This document shows, in pieces, positions 24,361-33,385 of a stretch of DNA of 64,000 nt (positions are counted from its first letter, which is position 1; every line of letters begins with the position of its first letter). The notes under the pieces are model-generated. The model worked only from the letters and a program-made list of their open reading frames with translations. It made no database searches and was not told where the DNA came from. The DNA lies in assembly GCA_030651575.1 (NCBI GenBank), contig JAUSFB010000073.1, forward strand, positions 62,001-126,000, given 5' to 3'. Position numbers and translations under genes: made by a program. The DNA is from Phaeospirillum sp. (lineage in GTDB: Bacteria; Pseudomonadota; Alphaproteobacteria; Rhodospirillales; Magnetospirillaceae).

Positions 24361-24792
24361 TCAGGAGAACGGGGGAGGACCTCTTTGGGGATGGGGAAGA
24401 TGTCCGGGATTGGCAACGGTTCCACCATCGCTCGGCGGCAGGATGGTGAACAACGTCACCGGCGCGGGAGGCACGGTCCAGGAAAGCGTCGGGACGACCA
24501 GCTTGGCGCTGGCGTGAATCTGGCAGAACTGGCAGTGGTCGTGGACCGTCTTGCCGGACGCGGGAACGGCATCGCCCGTGCTGGAATGGCAGATGGATGC
24601 CGCCAGTTCCTGATCGACGGACAAAGCCGCCTGGGCCGGAGCCAGCGGCAGCAGGATCTGCAACGCCAAGGCAAGCGCGCCCGCCCAAGCGGCAAACCGC
24701 CCGAGGCGGCTTCCTCGCTTCGCGACCACGGATACTTTGCCTTGGGCCAGAACCATCAATCCCCGCATTGCCGCCATGGGCGGTGTAGACAT
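24361..24792 (-). CDS. Secreted DUF2946-like protein heading the copper cluster
   Basis: A protein of up to 143 aa with a hydrophobic signal (ending near LAPAQAALS), then CHSS and a HDHCQFCQIH motif, the DUF2946-type cysteine/histidine set. Its C-terminus is proline-rich. The start is uncertain: 24792, 24777 and 24768 are all possible and none has a clean ribosome site. It is a paralogue in type of 12774-13184, and both stand first in their transcription units, which suggests a common role in metal binding. Confidence 0.6.
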   Translation of the reverse strand: MSTPPMAAMRGLMVLAQGKVSVVAKRGSRLGRFAAWAGALALALQILLPLAPAQAALSVDQELAASICHSSTGDAVPASGKTVHDHCQFCQIHASAKLVVPTLSWTVPPAPVTLFTILPPSDGGTVANPGHLPHPQRGPPPFS

Positions 24793-24937
24793 TCCTAATG
24801 TAGCACGCGCCCGACAGCGAAAGCCACCAGCGTCAATCGACGCGAGGCAGAGAATCACCCAGACCGTCCAGTCCGGACACAGGGCGGCAAGCTTCTTCCA
24901 ACAGAAACGAAGACGTAATAGCGAAATTTGGATTTTC

Positions 24938-25441
24938 CTACCAGTTCGGCGGCGGCGGCGGGGCGTCATCGTCCAGGGGCTGTGCTGGCGCGGGGCGCAT
25001 CTCATCGAATATTTCGCGCAAGGGCGCAGGCAGGCCCGCCGCGAAATCACCGTTGAGCGAATATTGTCGCAAGCTCTGACTTACCAGGAGCCACACTGCC
25101 TCTGCCTGCTGGCGATCACGTCGGGCTTTGCGCGCCTGGATAGCCAGACCTTGAAATACGCGGATCGGGAACGACAATCGGGGCCGGATAGCCGCGCTCG
25201 TCTATCACCGCCGTTTGGACGGAAGGAGCATTGACCAGCCATTGCAACCCCTCGATTGGGGAGGGGGCCAGATCTTCCGGCGCCAGGGCGTCGGCAGCCA
25301 GAGCCTCCAGGCGGTTCCCTGGGGGTGAGCAGTTCCGTGGCCGCATCGAGCCATCGCTGCCTTGGCGATAGCCGCAAACCGCTTGGACGTACCCGCCTGA
25401 TAAAGGCGCTGCGTTTCCTTGTCGCGAAAGCTCGCTATCAT
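24938..25441 (-). pseudogene. Decayed chimera of HigB toxin and GSU2403-type nucleotidyltransferase
   Basis: Three frames read in turn recover familiar sequences. The first, from ATG 25441, gives MIASFRDKETQRLYQ and continues to IAKAAM, as in HigB/RelE toxins. A shifted frame gives LDAATELL, and a third gives PPGNRLEAL, both still HigB. The same frame continues as APSPIEGLQWLVNAP...VVPDPR, which is nucleotidyltransferase-like. Two further shifts give KVWLSRRAK and RRDRQQAEAVWLLV. At least four frame changes occur, so no product is expected. No antitoxin is present. The join at LEAL suggests recombination between two genes. Confidence 0.6.
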
Positions 25442-25806
25442 GCGACAACAATATAACGCGGCGCGTATAGCGCCAATCGGTACATCGACGGGGTATCCTT
25501 ACTGTAACCCGGCACTCAGTCTTAGATAACCAGGATGGTGGGATAAGCCTGGAACCGCCGGGATGTGGTGGGATGGGAACAGCGGAAATCCGCCATTCGC
25601 GACCATCTTGTAAAAATTTTCGGCCCCGGGCTGCTCGATGAGCGATTCTGCATTTGGGTCGAGGGGAAGCGGTGTTTTCGGCGGGTGGTTTTGGATGAGG
25701 CGTAGAAACCTGCCGGGCGTCGACGGTGGTTCCGAGTAGGTAGTTTCTACGCATACCGGAGTGGGCGGAACCGTGAAAGCGTCCGGCGCGGAATAGTATA
25801 CAAGTC
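25442..25806. other. Intergenic region left of the prophage
   Basis: There is no gene. It holds the small palindrome GGCGC-N5-GCGCC (25460-25474) upstream of the decayed higB, and a 10-bp inverted repeat at 25700-25752. Prophage attachment sequences are expected around here, but no duplicated core was identified by eye. Confidence 0.4.
25700..25752. repeat. Perfect 10-bp inverted repeat at the prophage left edge
   Basis: GCGTAGAAAC (25700-25709) and GTTTCTACGC (25743-25752) are exact reverse complements, 33 bp apart, about 55 bp outside the repressor gene's 3-prime end. The repeat could be a transcription stop, an attachment or transposase site, or an operator. Confidence 0.5.
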
Positions 25807-26310
25807 TCAGGCCTTTTGGGTGCTTGCCTCAGCCCCATGAGGGTTGGCGAGGGCCTCGCGCAGGCGGCGGCGGAGCTGGCCGATGGCGCCACGGATGGCG
25901 GCGGGGCGATCTTCCGGCAGCACATCCTCCGACAGGTCGGCGGCGATCTTGGCGGCCTCGGCGGCGATGTCGCGCAGAGCCATGGTATAGCCACACTCCT
26001 TATAAGCCGCCGCAACCGCCTCGGTGACCTGCCCGTAGAGGTCGGCATCGAGGGCGGCGGGCGAAGCGGTCGCTGAGGCACCGACACCACCAGGGCGCAT
26101 CTGGCCCTCACCCGTTATAAGCCAGTGGATATTGAAGCCCATCTGGCCCAGGGCGGCCAACGTCTCAGCCAAGGGAAGGCGCTCACCTGATTCGTATGAG
26201 GCGTAGGTCCGGAGGCCTATGCGCAATCGCGCAGCCATTTCAGACTGGGTAATTCCCAGGCATGCGCGAAGCTGCCGATGTCTTTCAGCGATAGTCTCGG
26301 GGGCAGTCAT
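25807..26310 (-). CDS. Phage repressor, XRE-type helix-turn-helix
   Basis: A 167-aa DNA-binding protein. Residues 8-65 form an XRE/lambda-like domain (QSEMAARLRIGLRTYASYESGERLPLAETL region). The remainder is Ala-rich with a predicted helical oligomerisation part. It is divergent from the Ner-like gene across a 164-bp control region with a perfect palindrome, the classic lysogeny switch layout. It probably represses the rightward promoter. No autocleavage (Ser-Lys protease) motif was found. Confidence 0.85.
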   Translation of the reverse strand: MTAPETIAERHRQLRACLGITQSEMAARLRIGLRTYASYESGERLPLAETLAALGQMGFNIHWLITGEGQMRPGGVGASATASPAALDADLYGQVTEAVAAAYKECGYTMALRDIAAEAAKIAADLSEDVLPEDRPAAIRGAIGQLRRRLREALANPHGAEASTQKA

Positions 26311-26332
26311 TGCATCCGGCCTATTTTCGCCG

Positions 26333-26354
26333 AGTCGGATGATAGCATCCGACT
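26333..26354. promoter_or_regulatory. Operator palindrome in the repressor/ner control region
   Basis: AGTCGGATG and CATCCGACT form a perfect 9-bp inverted repeat with spacer ATAG, 23 bp upstream of the repressor start. A partial copy, GCATCCGG, lies at 26312-26319. It is likely the binding site of the repressor or Ner. Confidence 0.65.
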
Positions 26355-26438
26355 TCGGAATACCAATTTAATATCAATGCATTAACCGACAGCGCACGAA
26401 CGCGCTCACAAAATCGAGACGGATACGCGCGAAGTCGC

Positions 26439-26467
26439 TTGTTGTGCGCAAACGCGCCTGTTATAAA
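26439..26467 (+). promoter_or_regulatory. Rightward phage promoter with almost no leader
   Basis: TTGTTG (26439-26444) and TATAAA (26462-26467) are separated by exactly 17 bp. The start codon of the Ner-like gene is at 26475, just 7 bases after the -10 element, so the message should begin at or next to the ATG. Confidence 0.6.
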
Positions 26468-26474
26468 CCTTGTC

Positions 26475-26798
26475 ATGTCTAACGTACTCACAAGCTCTGA
26501 CGTCCCAAAAAACCCCGCCGATCGGCGGGCATGGGTTTGCTACCAGCTGCGCCTGCGAGGGAACTCGCTGCGCAAGATCGCGAGCCAATTGGGCGTTTCC
26601 CAACAGGCTATGAGCCATTCGCTGATGGCCCCTTCAAGCCGCTGTGAACCGGCTGTCGCCGGGGCACTGGGGCTGACCGTCCAACAGCTGTTTCCAGAGC
26701 GGTTCGACGGCAACGGGTATCGACTAACTCATATACGACGCTACCAGCCTAACACGCGCCCCCATGGGCGCAATGTCGAAGAAGGGAAAGCCGCATGA
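26475..26798 (+). CDS. Ner/Nlp-like DNA-binding protein
   Basis: A 107-aa helix-turn-helix protein. SLRKIASQLGVSQQAMSHSL followed by LGLTVQQLFPERF matches the Ner family of Mu-like phages (also SfsB/Nlp), which shut down early transcription. The start at 26475 is preferred over 26439 because the promoter's -10 element lies between them. No Shine-Dalgarno site precedes it, which fits leaderless translation. Confidence 0.8.
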   Translation: MSNVLTSSDVPKNPADRRAWVCYQLRLRGNSLRKIASQLGVSQQAMSHSLMAPSSRCEPAVAGALGLTVQQLFPERFDGNGYRLTHIRRYQPNTRPHGRNVEEGKAA

Positions 26799-27028
26799 AC
26801 AGTGCCCCCCTTCTCGACCAATTTGTTGCCGCGCTCAGGGAGTCCGGGTCTCTGTTGGCATCCCTGCCCCCGGCGGCGCTCCAACACCTTATGAACGAGG
26901 ATGGAAAATCAGCATTCGTCTGCTGGTTCGAGGGCCGTGCCAACTATCAGTCGGATGACTGGATTACGGTGCTGATGCTTCTGGCTGAGTTTCAGCCCGA
27001 AGTTTTCGGGCGGCAAGGAGCGCGGTGA
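26795..27028 (+). CDS. Small phage protein
   Basis: A 77-aa protein with no recognised domain. Its ATG overlaps the stop of the Ner-like gene (ATGA), so it is coupled to it and probably an early phage function. The composition is ordinary and soluble, with several aromatic residues (WFEGRANYQSDDW). Confidence 0.55.
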   Translation: MNSAPLLDQFVAALRESGSLLASLPPAALQHLMNEDGKSAFVCWFEGRANYQSDDWITVLMLLAEFQPEVFGRQGAR

Positions 27029-27257
27029 TGCACTCCTCGGCCTGCATGGATAAAAGGTCTCGGCCTGAATATTCCGCGCGTCCGTCGATCACAGCCTGGA
27101 AGGTTGAGATCATGGCCGAAAAAGAGATCGTCTCCTGCGTGGCTAGCAATTCCAACACCTTCTCGCCAATGGCCGCATTTACAGTAGCTGCCGCCAACAT
27201 CCGAGCCGAAGTAGCCATTTTCTCGGCCAGCTTCGCCGCCATAACTTCTGCATCCAT
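26964..27257 (-). CDS. Hypothetical protein, convergent to the early phage genes
   Basis: A 97-aa, Ala- and Glu-rich, probably helical protein on the opposite strand. It overlaps the end of the preceding gene by 65 bases. A regular composition and the Met-rich start favour a real protein, but no family or motif was recognised. It could be a chromosomal or phage moron. Confidence 0.4.
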   Translation of the reverse strand: MDAEVMAAKLAEKMATSARMLAAATVNAAIGEKVLELLATQETISFSAMISTFQAVIDGRAEYSGRDLLSMQAEECITALLAARKLRAETQPEASAP

Positions 27258-27278
27258 TTCCGTTTCCCCTCATGGCCT

Positions 27279-27527
27279 GTGTGTCTTGACAGCCACAACC
27301 ATAAGGGAAAACCGGCCGGGAGTCATCGCCACCACGGCGGGGGCTTCCGGCCACACTATCCCTGGCGCCGAGGGCATCGGCGCTTCGTCGGCGTTGTCGC
27401 CCAGTGGGTGGCCGATAACGGCATCACCTACCAGTCACGCAACATGTGCACCACCGATTGCCTCGAGATCCAGGGCGGCGAAGCCTTCACCCTGAAACTG
27501 GGCGGCGACCCGGCCGAGAGGATCTGA
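27279..27527 (+). pseudogene. Possible 3-prime remnant of a phage structural gene
   Basis: Only the last 45 residues (from about VGVVAQWVADNGITYQ to the end) look like a protein; the N-terminal part is His/Arg-rich and implausible. It directly precedes the tail chaperone, where Mu-like phages carry the tail tube gene. A deletion probably removed the 5-prime part together with the capsid genes. Confidence 0.35.
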
Positions 27528-27540
27528 GGAGGGACGAGCC

Positions 27541-27882
27541 ATGAATGACGATCTGCGCAAATCTGAGATCACGTTCCCCCGTCCGGTGAAGATCGGCGGC
27601 AGCAGCTATACCGCGATCACCATGCGCGAACCCTTGGTCGAGGACGAGATCGCCGCGTTGTCCGAGAGCCTGACCAACACCAACTCGGAAAACGAGGCCC
27701 GGCTGGTGGCCCGGCTCTGCAACCTGCCGGCCGAGGCGGTGATGAAGATGCGGTCGGCCCAGTACCGGACGCTGCAGCGCCCTTTGTTGGTTTTTCTGTC
27801 TACCCCCTGGACCGAGTCCGACGAGCCGTCCTCGTCTGCTGCCGGTTCAGCGGATGGGGGCGGGCCGAAGTCGGGCGAATGA
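27541..27882 (+). CDS. Mu gp41-like tail assembly protein
   Basis: A 113-aa protein starting with a DLRKSEITFPRPVKIGG segment and a middle EPLVEDEIAAL region, as in the E/41/14 family of tail assembly chaperones. These hold the tape measure protein during tail growth. GGAGGGACGAGCC precedes the ATG. It sits immediately before the tape measure gene, as expected, with a 23-codon overlapping frame after it. Confidence 0.75.
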   Translation: MNDDLRKSEITFPRPVKIGGSSYTAITMREPLVEDEIAALSESLTNTNSENEARLVARLCNLPAEAVMKMRSAQYRTLQRPLLVFLSTPWTESDEPSSSAAGSADGGGPKSGE

Positions 27883-27950
27883 CGGTGCCCGAGTTTGTCG
27901 GCTGGCTGGAAGCCTGCGACGAACTGGCGAAAGAGTTGACTGGAGATTAG
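27879..27950 (+). CDS. 23-codon second tail-chaperone frame
   Basis: This short frame starts in an ATGA overlap with the chaperone stop and encodes PEFVGWLEACDELAKEL, an amphipathic helix. Many tailed phages have a second chaperone part (GT or E-prime) made by frameshifting at this place. Here separate initiation is also possible. The downstream tape measure start follows directly. Confidence 0.5.
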   Translation: MTVPEFVGWLEACDELAKELTGD

Positions 27951-27953
27951 GTG

Positions 27954-29640
27954 ATGCGGACCCTCGGCGTTTCAGTCCTGATCGGCGCGGCCCTGGCGGG
28001 GGGCTATCGCTCCACCATCGGCCGCGCCATGCAGGGCATCGGCGAGTTGGACAAGGGCATGTCCGGCCTGCAGCGCCGGGTGATGGATGTCGGCCAAGCC
28101 TGGGCCGGCCTCTACGGCATCAGCAAGATCACCGCCGCCGCCGGGGATCTGCAGCATCAGTTGATGGAGATCGGCATCACCGCCGATATGACCGATAGCG
28201 AGATTGAAAAGCTGCGCCAGCATCTGCATCACCTGTCAGTGGCGGGCGAGACCAATCAGTCGGTCAATGATCTGGCCAAGGCCTACAAAGCCCTGGTCTC
28301 CGCCGGCCTGAACAATGGCCAAGCCACCGAAGCGCTCCGGTCCATCGGCCGCGCCGCCACCGCCTCCGGCGCCGATATCGAAGACCTTGCCAAGATGTCC
28401 TACACCCTGATCGATACCTTGGGCATCTCCCCCGATGGGCTGAGCAAGGAGATCGACCGCCTGACCTTCGCCGGTAAGAAGGGCAGTTTCGAGTTGAAGG
28501 ATATGGCTCGCTATCTGCCGACCCTGGGCGCGGCGGCCAAGGAGGCCGGGCTGACCGGCTCCGAGGGCGTCGCCACCTTGGGTGCCTCGCTGCAGATCGC
28601 CCGCAAGGGGGCCGGCGAATCCTCCGAAGCCGCCAATAACATGAAGAACTTCTTCCAAAAGATGATGTCGCCCGAGACCATCAAGAACATGGCCAAGCAC
28701 GGGGTGAACGTTACCAAGATGATGGCCGACGCCATGAAGAAGGGGGAGAATCCGGTCGAGGTTTATCTGGCCAAGCTCGATTCCATGCTCGGCTCCGATC
28801 AGGTCAAGCGCAAGGCCCGGCTGGGCGAGCTGTTCGGCGATATGCAGGTGCAGGATTTCATCCGCCCCATGCTGTCGCGCATGGATCAGTACAAAGAGGA
28901 CAAGGCCGAGATCCTGAAAGCCACCGGCACCATTGATGCCGATTACGGCCGGATCATGACCACCTTCAACGAGCGGTCAAAAGCCGCCGCCAATGCCGTC
29001 GACAAGCTGGGCGAATCGGTCGGGCGCTCGCTGCTGCCGCCACTGGGCGCCGCCATGGTCCTGGCCGCCCCGGTGATTGAGTGGATGGCGAACTTGTCCG
29101 GTAGCGCCCCCGGCACCACCATGGCCATCACCGGCATCGGTGCTGCCTTGATGGTGTTGCCACCGGCGCTCCGCCTCGTCGCCTTCGGCTTTCGCGGCCT
29201 CGGCATCGCCATGGCCGCCAACCCCATTGGCCTCGCCGTCTCGGGCATCGCCTTGGCTGCTGGCGTCATTTACGACAACTGGGTGCCGATCAAATTCCTC
29301 TTCGACAACTTCTGGACCTTGGCGCAGTTTCGTTTCGAGGAGTTCACCGCTTTCCTTGGGTCGATGTGGGACCCCATCAAGCCGAAATGGGACGCTTTTT
29401 TTTCCTTTATCGGCGACGCCTGGGCCATGTGGTCGACGCCGCTCCGCATCATGATGGCGGCCGGCGAAATCGTCGGGAATGCCGTCAGCGGCAAGGAAGT
29501 CAGCATCGCCCCCATCGGGGCCGCCCTGAATAAGAGCGCCGAGGCCGGCACCCGCATGTTGGGCCGGGTTGGCCTTGATGGCGGCAATTCAGCCGCCCAG
29601 GCTGCCGCCGGTGGCGGACGCCTGCTCGGCGAGCGCGTCC
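27954..29640 (+). pseudogene. Tail tape measure protein, truncated
   Basis: The first about 560 residues are a TP901/Mu-type tape measure protein. A helical N-terminus carries AMQGIGELDKGMSGLQRRV, a TP901 core has DIEDLAKMSYTL and KDMARYLPTLGAAAKEAGL, and membrane-like segments lie near residues 365-435. After AAAGGGRLLGE the frame runs into the reverse strand of the nuclease fragment and ends nonsensically at 29732. Start GTG 27951 is an alternative. Tape measure proteins are usually longer, so the C-terminus is lost. Confidence 0.8.
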
Positions 29641-30165
29641 CTATTCAGCGGCGTGTTCATAGGGCAAATCCTTCTTGGTGGTGGTGGGGGCGTCGAACAT
29701 GCCGAGGGCGTCCATGCCCTCGTATTCCTTGATGGCGTAGCCGGGCAGGCCGATGGTCGAGACCCCGCCGTCGTAGCCGGGCCAATAGCCCCGCTCCAGG
29801 CAGCGCTCGAAGATGCGGATGGCACGGCGGGCAAGCCGCTGGCCCCACATCAGCGCCTCTTCGTCCAGGGTGCAGAGGCTGACCAGATAGGGGGCGTCCT
29901 TCTCCTGGGCGATGAAGAAGAAGGCGTCGGGCCGATGGCCGGTGACGCGCTCGATGCCCTCCAGGTAATGGGCCGCCTGGATGTGGTAGCCGAACTGGTA
30001 GGCCGAGCGGGTGAAGTCGTTGGGGTGGCAGCTCGCCGCGGTCTTGTAGTCGGGAATGAAGCGCAGCGCCGTGGGCAACCAGTCGGGCCGGCAGCGCAGC
30101 CAGACGCCGGTTTCCTCGTCCTGCCAGAACAGCGACTGCTCGGGCTTGCCGCCGGAGAAGGACAT
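29641..30165 (-). pseudogene. PD-(D/E)XK exonuclease fragment (RecE/DUF3799-like), inverted
   Basis: About 174 residues on the strand opposite to the rest of the prophage. It has FWQDEETGVWLRCRPDW, then PDYKTAA (the D-x-K catalytic strand) and FGYHIQAAHYLEG (the Q-x3-Y motif), characteristic of phage RecE/Cas4-like nucleases of the PDDEXK_CreA type. The N-terminal third is missing and the reading frame ends at the join with a tail gene. It is probably a piece of a recombination module moved by rearrangement. Confidence 0.7.
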
Positions 30166-30169
30166 CCGC

Positions 30170-30922
30170 AACGACGGCCTTCTGGTGGCGCTGACCTATC
30201 TGCGCGAGGAACAGGTGATCGCCTGGAGCCGCCACCCCCTGGGCGGGTCGTTCAACGGCGGACAGGCGGTGGTCGAAAGCATCGCCTCCATCCCCGGCGA
30301 CGGCCAGGACGAGTTGTGGATGACGGTCAAGCGCACCATCAACGGCCAGACCGTCCGCCATGTTGAAAGCCTGGAATACGAGTTCTGGCCGGAAACCAAC
30401 GCCGACCTGATCGAGGCGGTGTTCATGGACGCGGCGACTACCTATCGCGGTGCCCCCGCCACCACCATCAGCGGCCTCGACTACCTGGAAGGCCAGCCGG
30501 TGAAATACCTCGCCGACGGCTCCCAGGGAGGGGCCACCGTCACCGGCGGTTCCATCACCATCTTCGGGGGACCGGCCTCGGTGGTCCATGTCGGCCTCTA
30601 CGCCCAGGCCGAATACGAGACCATGAACCTGGAATTCGCCACCAACAACGGAACCTCGGTGGGCCGGGTGAAGCGCGTCACCGAGGCGGTGGTGCGGTTC
30701 TGGGCCACCCTCGGCGCCTTGGCCGGCCCGACCGAAGGCGACCTGGAAGACGTGGGCGTGCAGGACTATCCCATCAACTTCGACAAGCTGCCCGGCATGT
30801 TCACCGGGGAAAAGGTGATCCCGTTCCCCGCCAACTGGGACCGCCAAGCCCGCGTCCTCGTCGTCCAGGACAAGCCGTTGCCCATGACCGTGGTCGGCAT
30901 CGCCCCCACCCTGACCCAGTAG
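30170..30922 (+). pseudogene. Podovirus-like tail protein, 5-prime truncated
   Basis: From RNDGLLVALTYLREEQ to TLTQ, about 250 residues resemble the C-terminal part of large podoviral tail proteins that share the VESIASIP...DELWMTVKR repeat-like blocks. The codons before 30170 belong to the reverse strand of the nuclease fragment, so the N-terminus is missing. The protein could be produced only as a fusion without its own start. Confidence 0.6.
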
Positions 30923-30931
30923 GAAACCGCC

Positions 30932-31510
30932 ATGTGCGAACTGTTCACCATCGCAGGCACCACGGTTACCGTGATGCAGGCCGCCATGGCCGCCGCCGCC
31001 GTCGTCGGTGCCGTGGGTGCCGTCCAGTCCGGTCAGGCCCAGGCAAAGGCGGCGGAATACAACGCCCAGGTGGCCGAGAACAACGCCCAGGCCCAGCAAC
31101 AGGCCGCCGCCTATGAGGAAGGCCGTCTGCGCGACCGCCAGCGCCGGGAACTCGGCTATGCCCGCGCGGCGGCCGGCGGCACCGGCGTCAGCATGGAAGG
31201 TTCTCCCCTCGACCTGATGGCCCAGAACGCCCAGAACGCCGAAATGGACGCCCTGGCGGTGCGCTATCAGGGTCTGCTGGGGGCCAACGCCTCCCGCTCC
31301 CAGGCGGCTGGCGACCGGATGCAGGGCGAGATTGCCCAGCAGTCCGGCTATTTCAAGGCCGGAACCTCGCTGCTGACCGCCGCCACCTCCATCGGCGGTT
31401 CGATGTTCCCCGCCAAGACGCTGACCCCCTCGGCCACGTCGGGGATGATCAACACCGACATGGGCTATGGCCCCATGCGGATCGCCCCCCGCACCGCCTT
31501 CGGAGGCTGA
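30932..31510 (+). CDS. Internal virion protein, T7 gp14-like
   Basis: A 192-aa protein. A hydrophobic Ala-rich segment (residues 12-34) is followed by a long helical, Gln/Ala-rich region and the RELGYARAAAGGTGVSMEGSP-type block (cited in part) that marks small internal core proteins of podoviruses. These are ejected into the host with the DNA. It lies between a tail protein and the large internal protein, the usual order. Confidence 0.7.
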   Translation: MCELFTIAGTTVTVMQAAMAAAAVVGAVGAVQSGQAQAKAAEYNAQVAENNAQAQQQAAAYEEGRLRDRQRRELGYARAAAGGTGVSMEGSPLDLMAQNAQNAEMDALAVRYQGLLGANASRSQAAGDRMQGEIAQQSGYFKAGTSLLTAATSIGGSMFPAKTLTPSATSGMINTDMGYGPMRIAPRTAFGG

Positions 31511-31513
31511 ACC

Positions 31514-33378
31514 ATGCCCCGCATCCCTGTTATGGAACGTCAGGTCGGCATCGGCGCCCAGCAGACCGCCGCCCGCATCGACCCGTCCATGTTCGCCACC
31601 GCCGGAACGCAGCTCGGCGGCGCTGCCGACGCCGTGGTGCAGTTCGTCGCCGCCCGCGACAAGGCCCGCAACGAGGCCGACCTGATCCGGGCCAAGGCCG
31701 CCGCGTCCCGCGAGATGACCAATCTCCAGCTTGAGATGGAGCAAGACACCGACTGGCGGACCATGGATCAGCGGTTCACCGAGAAGGCCCGCGACCTCCA
31801 TGACCGCGTGTCCGGGAACATTTCCGACCCGTCCACCAAGGCGTCATTCTCCCTGGCCTTCGACGAACTGACCCAGGCCAAGACGGTGGCGGTGCGCCGC
31901 CGCTCCTGGGATCTGGAAAGCAACCAGTCCCGCGCCGATCTGGACACGGTGCTGACCGAGAACGCCAAGAGCGCCGCCAACGCCACCACGCCGGTTGATT
32001 CGGCCCGCTACATCAAGGACGGCCTCGACGCCATCAAGAGCATGCAGCCCGCCGCCAGAGCCGCCGTCGACAGCGCCGCCATGGGAACCTCGACCGCCAC
32101 CCTGGCCAACGGCAAGGATGCCTCCCTCACCGACCGCGCCGTATCCGTCGCCAAGGACGTGGGAATGGGTCTGGTCGAAGCCCCGGTCCAGGCGGTGGGC
32201 GGCATCTCCGACGCCGTGCACGAAACCTTCACCGCCCTGGATCATGCCGGCTGGGCACTGAACGACTGGATCAAGAAGCACACCGGCTTCGACGGCTCCC
32301 TTGGCAACCACCCCGGCGACCCCAACCTGTTCACCACCCTTGCCGGCAAGAAGGGTGAGGTGCCCGAGGCCACCACCACCACCGGCGGCATCATCCGCGA
32401 CGTGGCGCAGTTCCTGACCGGCTTCATCCCCGCCATGCGCGGCGCTCGGGTGGTCGGGGCGGGAGAGAAGGTGGCGGCCGGAGGCAAGGCCATCGGCATC
32501 GGCGAGGCCGCCGCATCCCGGATCGGTCATTTCGCCGAAAGCACCGCCGCCGGCGCCGCGTCCACCTTCGTCACCCAAGACCCCTACGAGGCGGGCCTGT
32601 CCAACTTGATCCAGCAGCACCCGGCCCTTGCCAACCCGGTCAACGACTTCCTCGCCGCCAATCCAGGCGACAACGAGGCGCTGGCCCGGTTCAAGAAGTC
32701 GCTGGAAGGGGCGGGCTTCGGCGCCGTCACCGAGGTGCTGGGAATCGGCCTGTCGGCGCTGCGCAACATCCGGCGCGGCGGCGGTCCCGGTGCCCCTGGC
32801 GCTCCCGGCGCCGTGGTTCCCGATGGCGCACCCCCGGCGGCTCCGGCGGCCCAGGCGTTGGAACGCGACCTTGCCGCCATGGGCGATCCCAACGCGCCCC
32901 TGGTGTCGGTGGTGCGCACCGGCAAGGATGTGGCGAAGGCCGAGGTCGATCGCCGATCACCAGCAAGGCGGCGAAGGACAGCCCCATCGATCAGGAGATG
33001 CTGCGCCTGGGGGCCGACATGCGCAGCCCGCCCAAGCGGGTCGGCGTGGACGGGGTGACGCTCAACCTGAAGGACAACCCGGAAGCCTATTACCGCTATC
33101 TCGAACTGGCCGGCAACGGCGTCAAGCTGCCGCAATACGACGGCCTGGGCGCCAAGGACTTCCTCGACAAGGTGGTGACGGGCAAATCCCCCTGGTCCGA
33201 AGTCTACCGCATCCGCTCCGATGGCCCCGACGGCCGCAAATCCGAGTTCATCCGCAAGGTGATTCAGGACTATCGGGCAGCGGCTCGAACGCAATTGCTG
33301 GACGAGTTTCCCAAGCTTCGGGCAGAATACGAAGACGGTCGCGCCCATCGCACCGAATTGAAGCTGCCCATCCAGTGA
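31514..33378 (+). pseudogene. Large internal virion protein, frameshifted
   Basis: The first frame (31514 to about 32945) gives about 478 residues: a helical N-terminal part, then hydrophobic and Gly-rich segments typical of phage core proteins. From about 32950 the sense continues in another frame (SPITSKAAKDSPIDQEML, then LGADMRSPPKRVG and a DEFPKLRAEYEDGRAH end). A one-base change near 32945-32955 separates them. Family members are commonly over 1000 aa, so an internal deletion is also likely. Confidence 0.65.
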
Positions 33379-33385
33379 GGGCCAA

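Noticed and set aside
29657-31801. A 714-codon open frame on the minus strand
   Set aside because: It is Gly/His-rich shadow sequence antisense to the podoviral tail and virion genes, whose own frames show family motifs.
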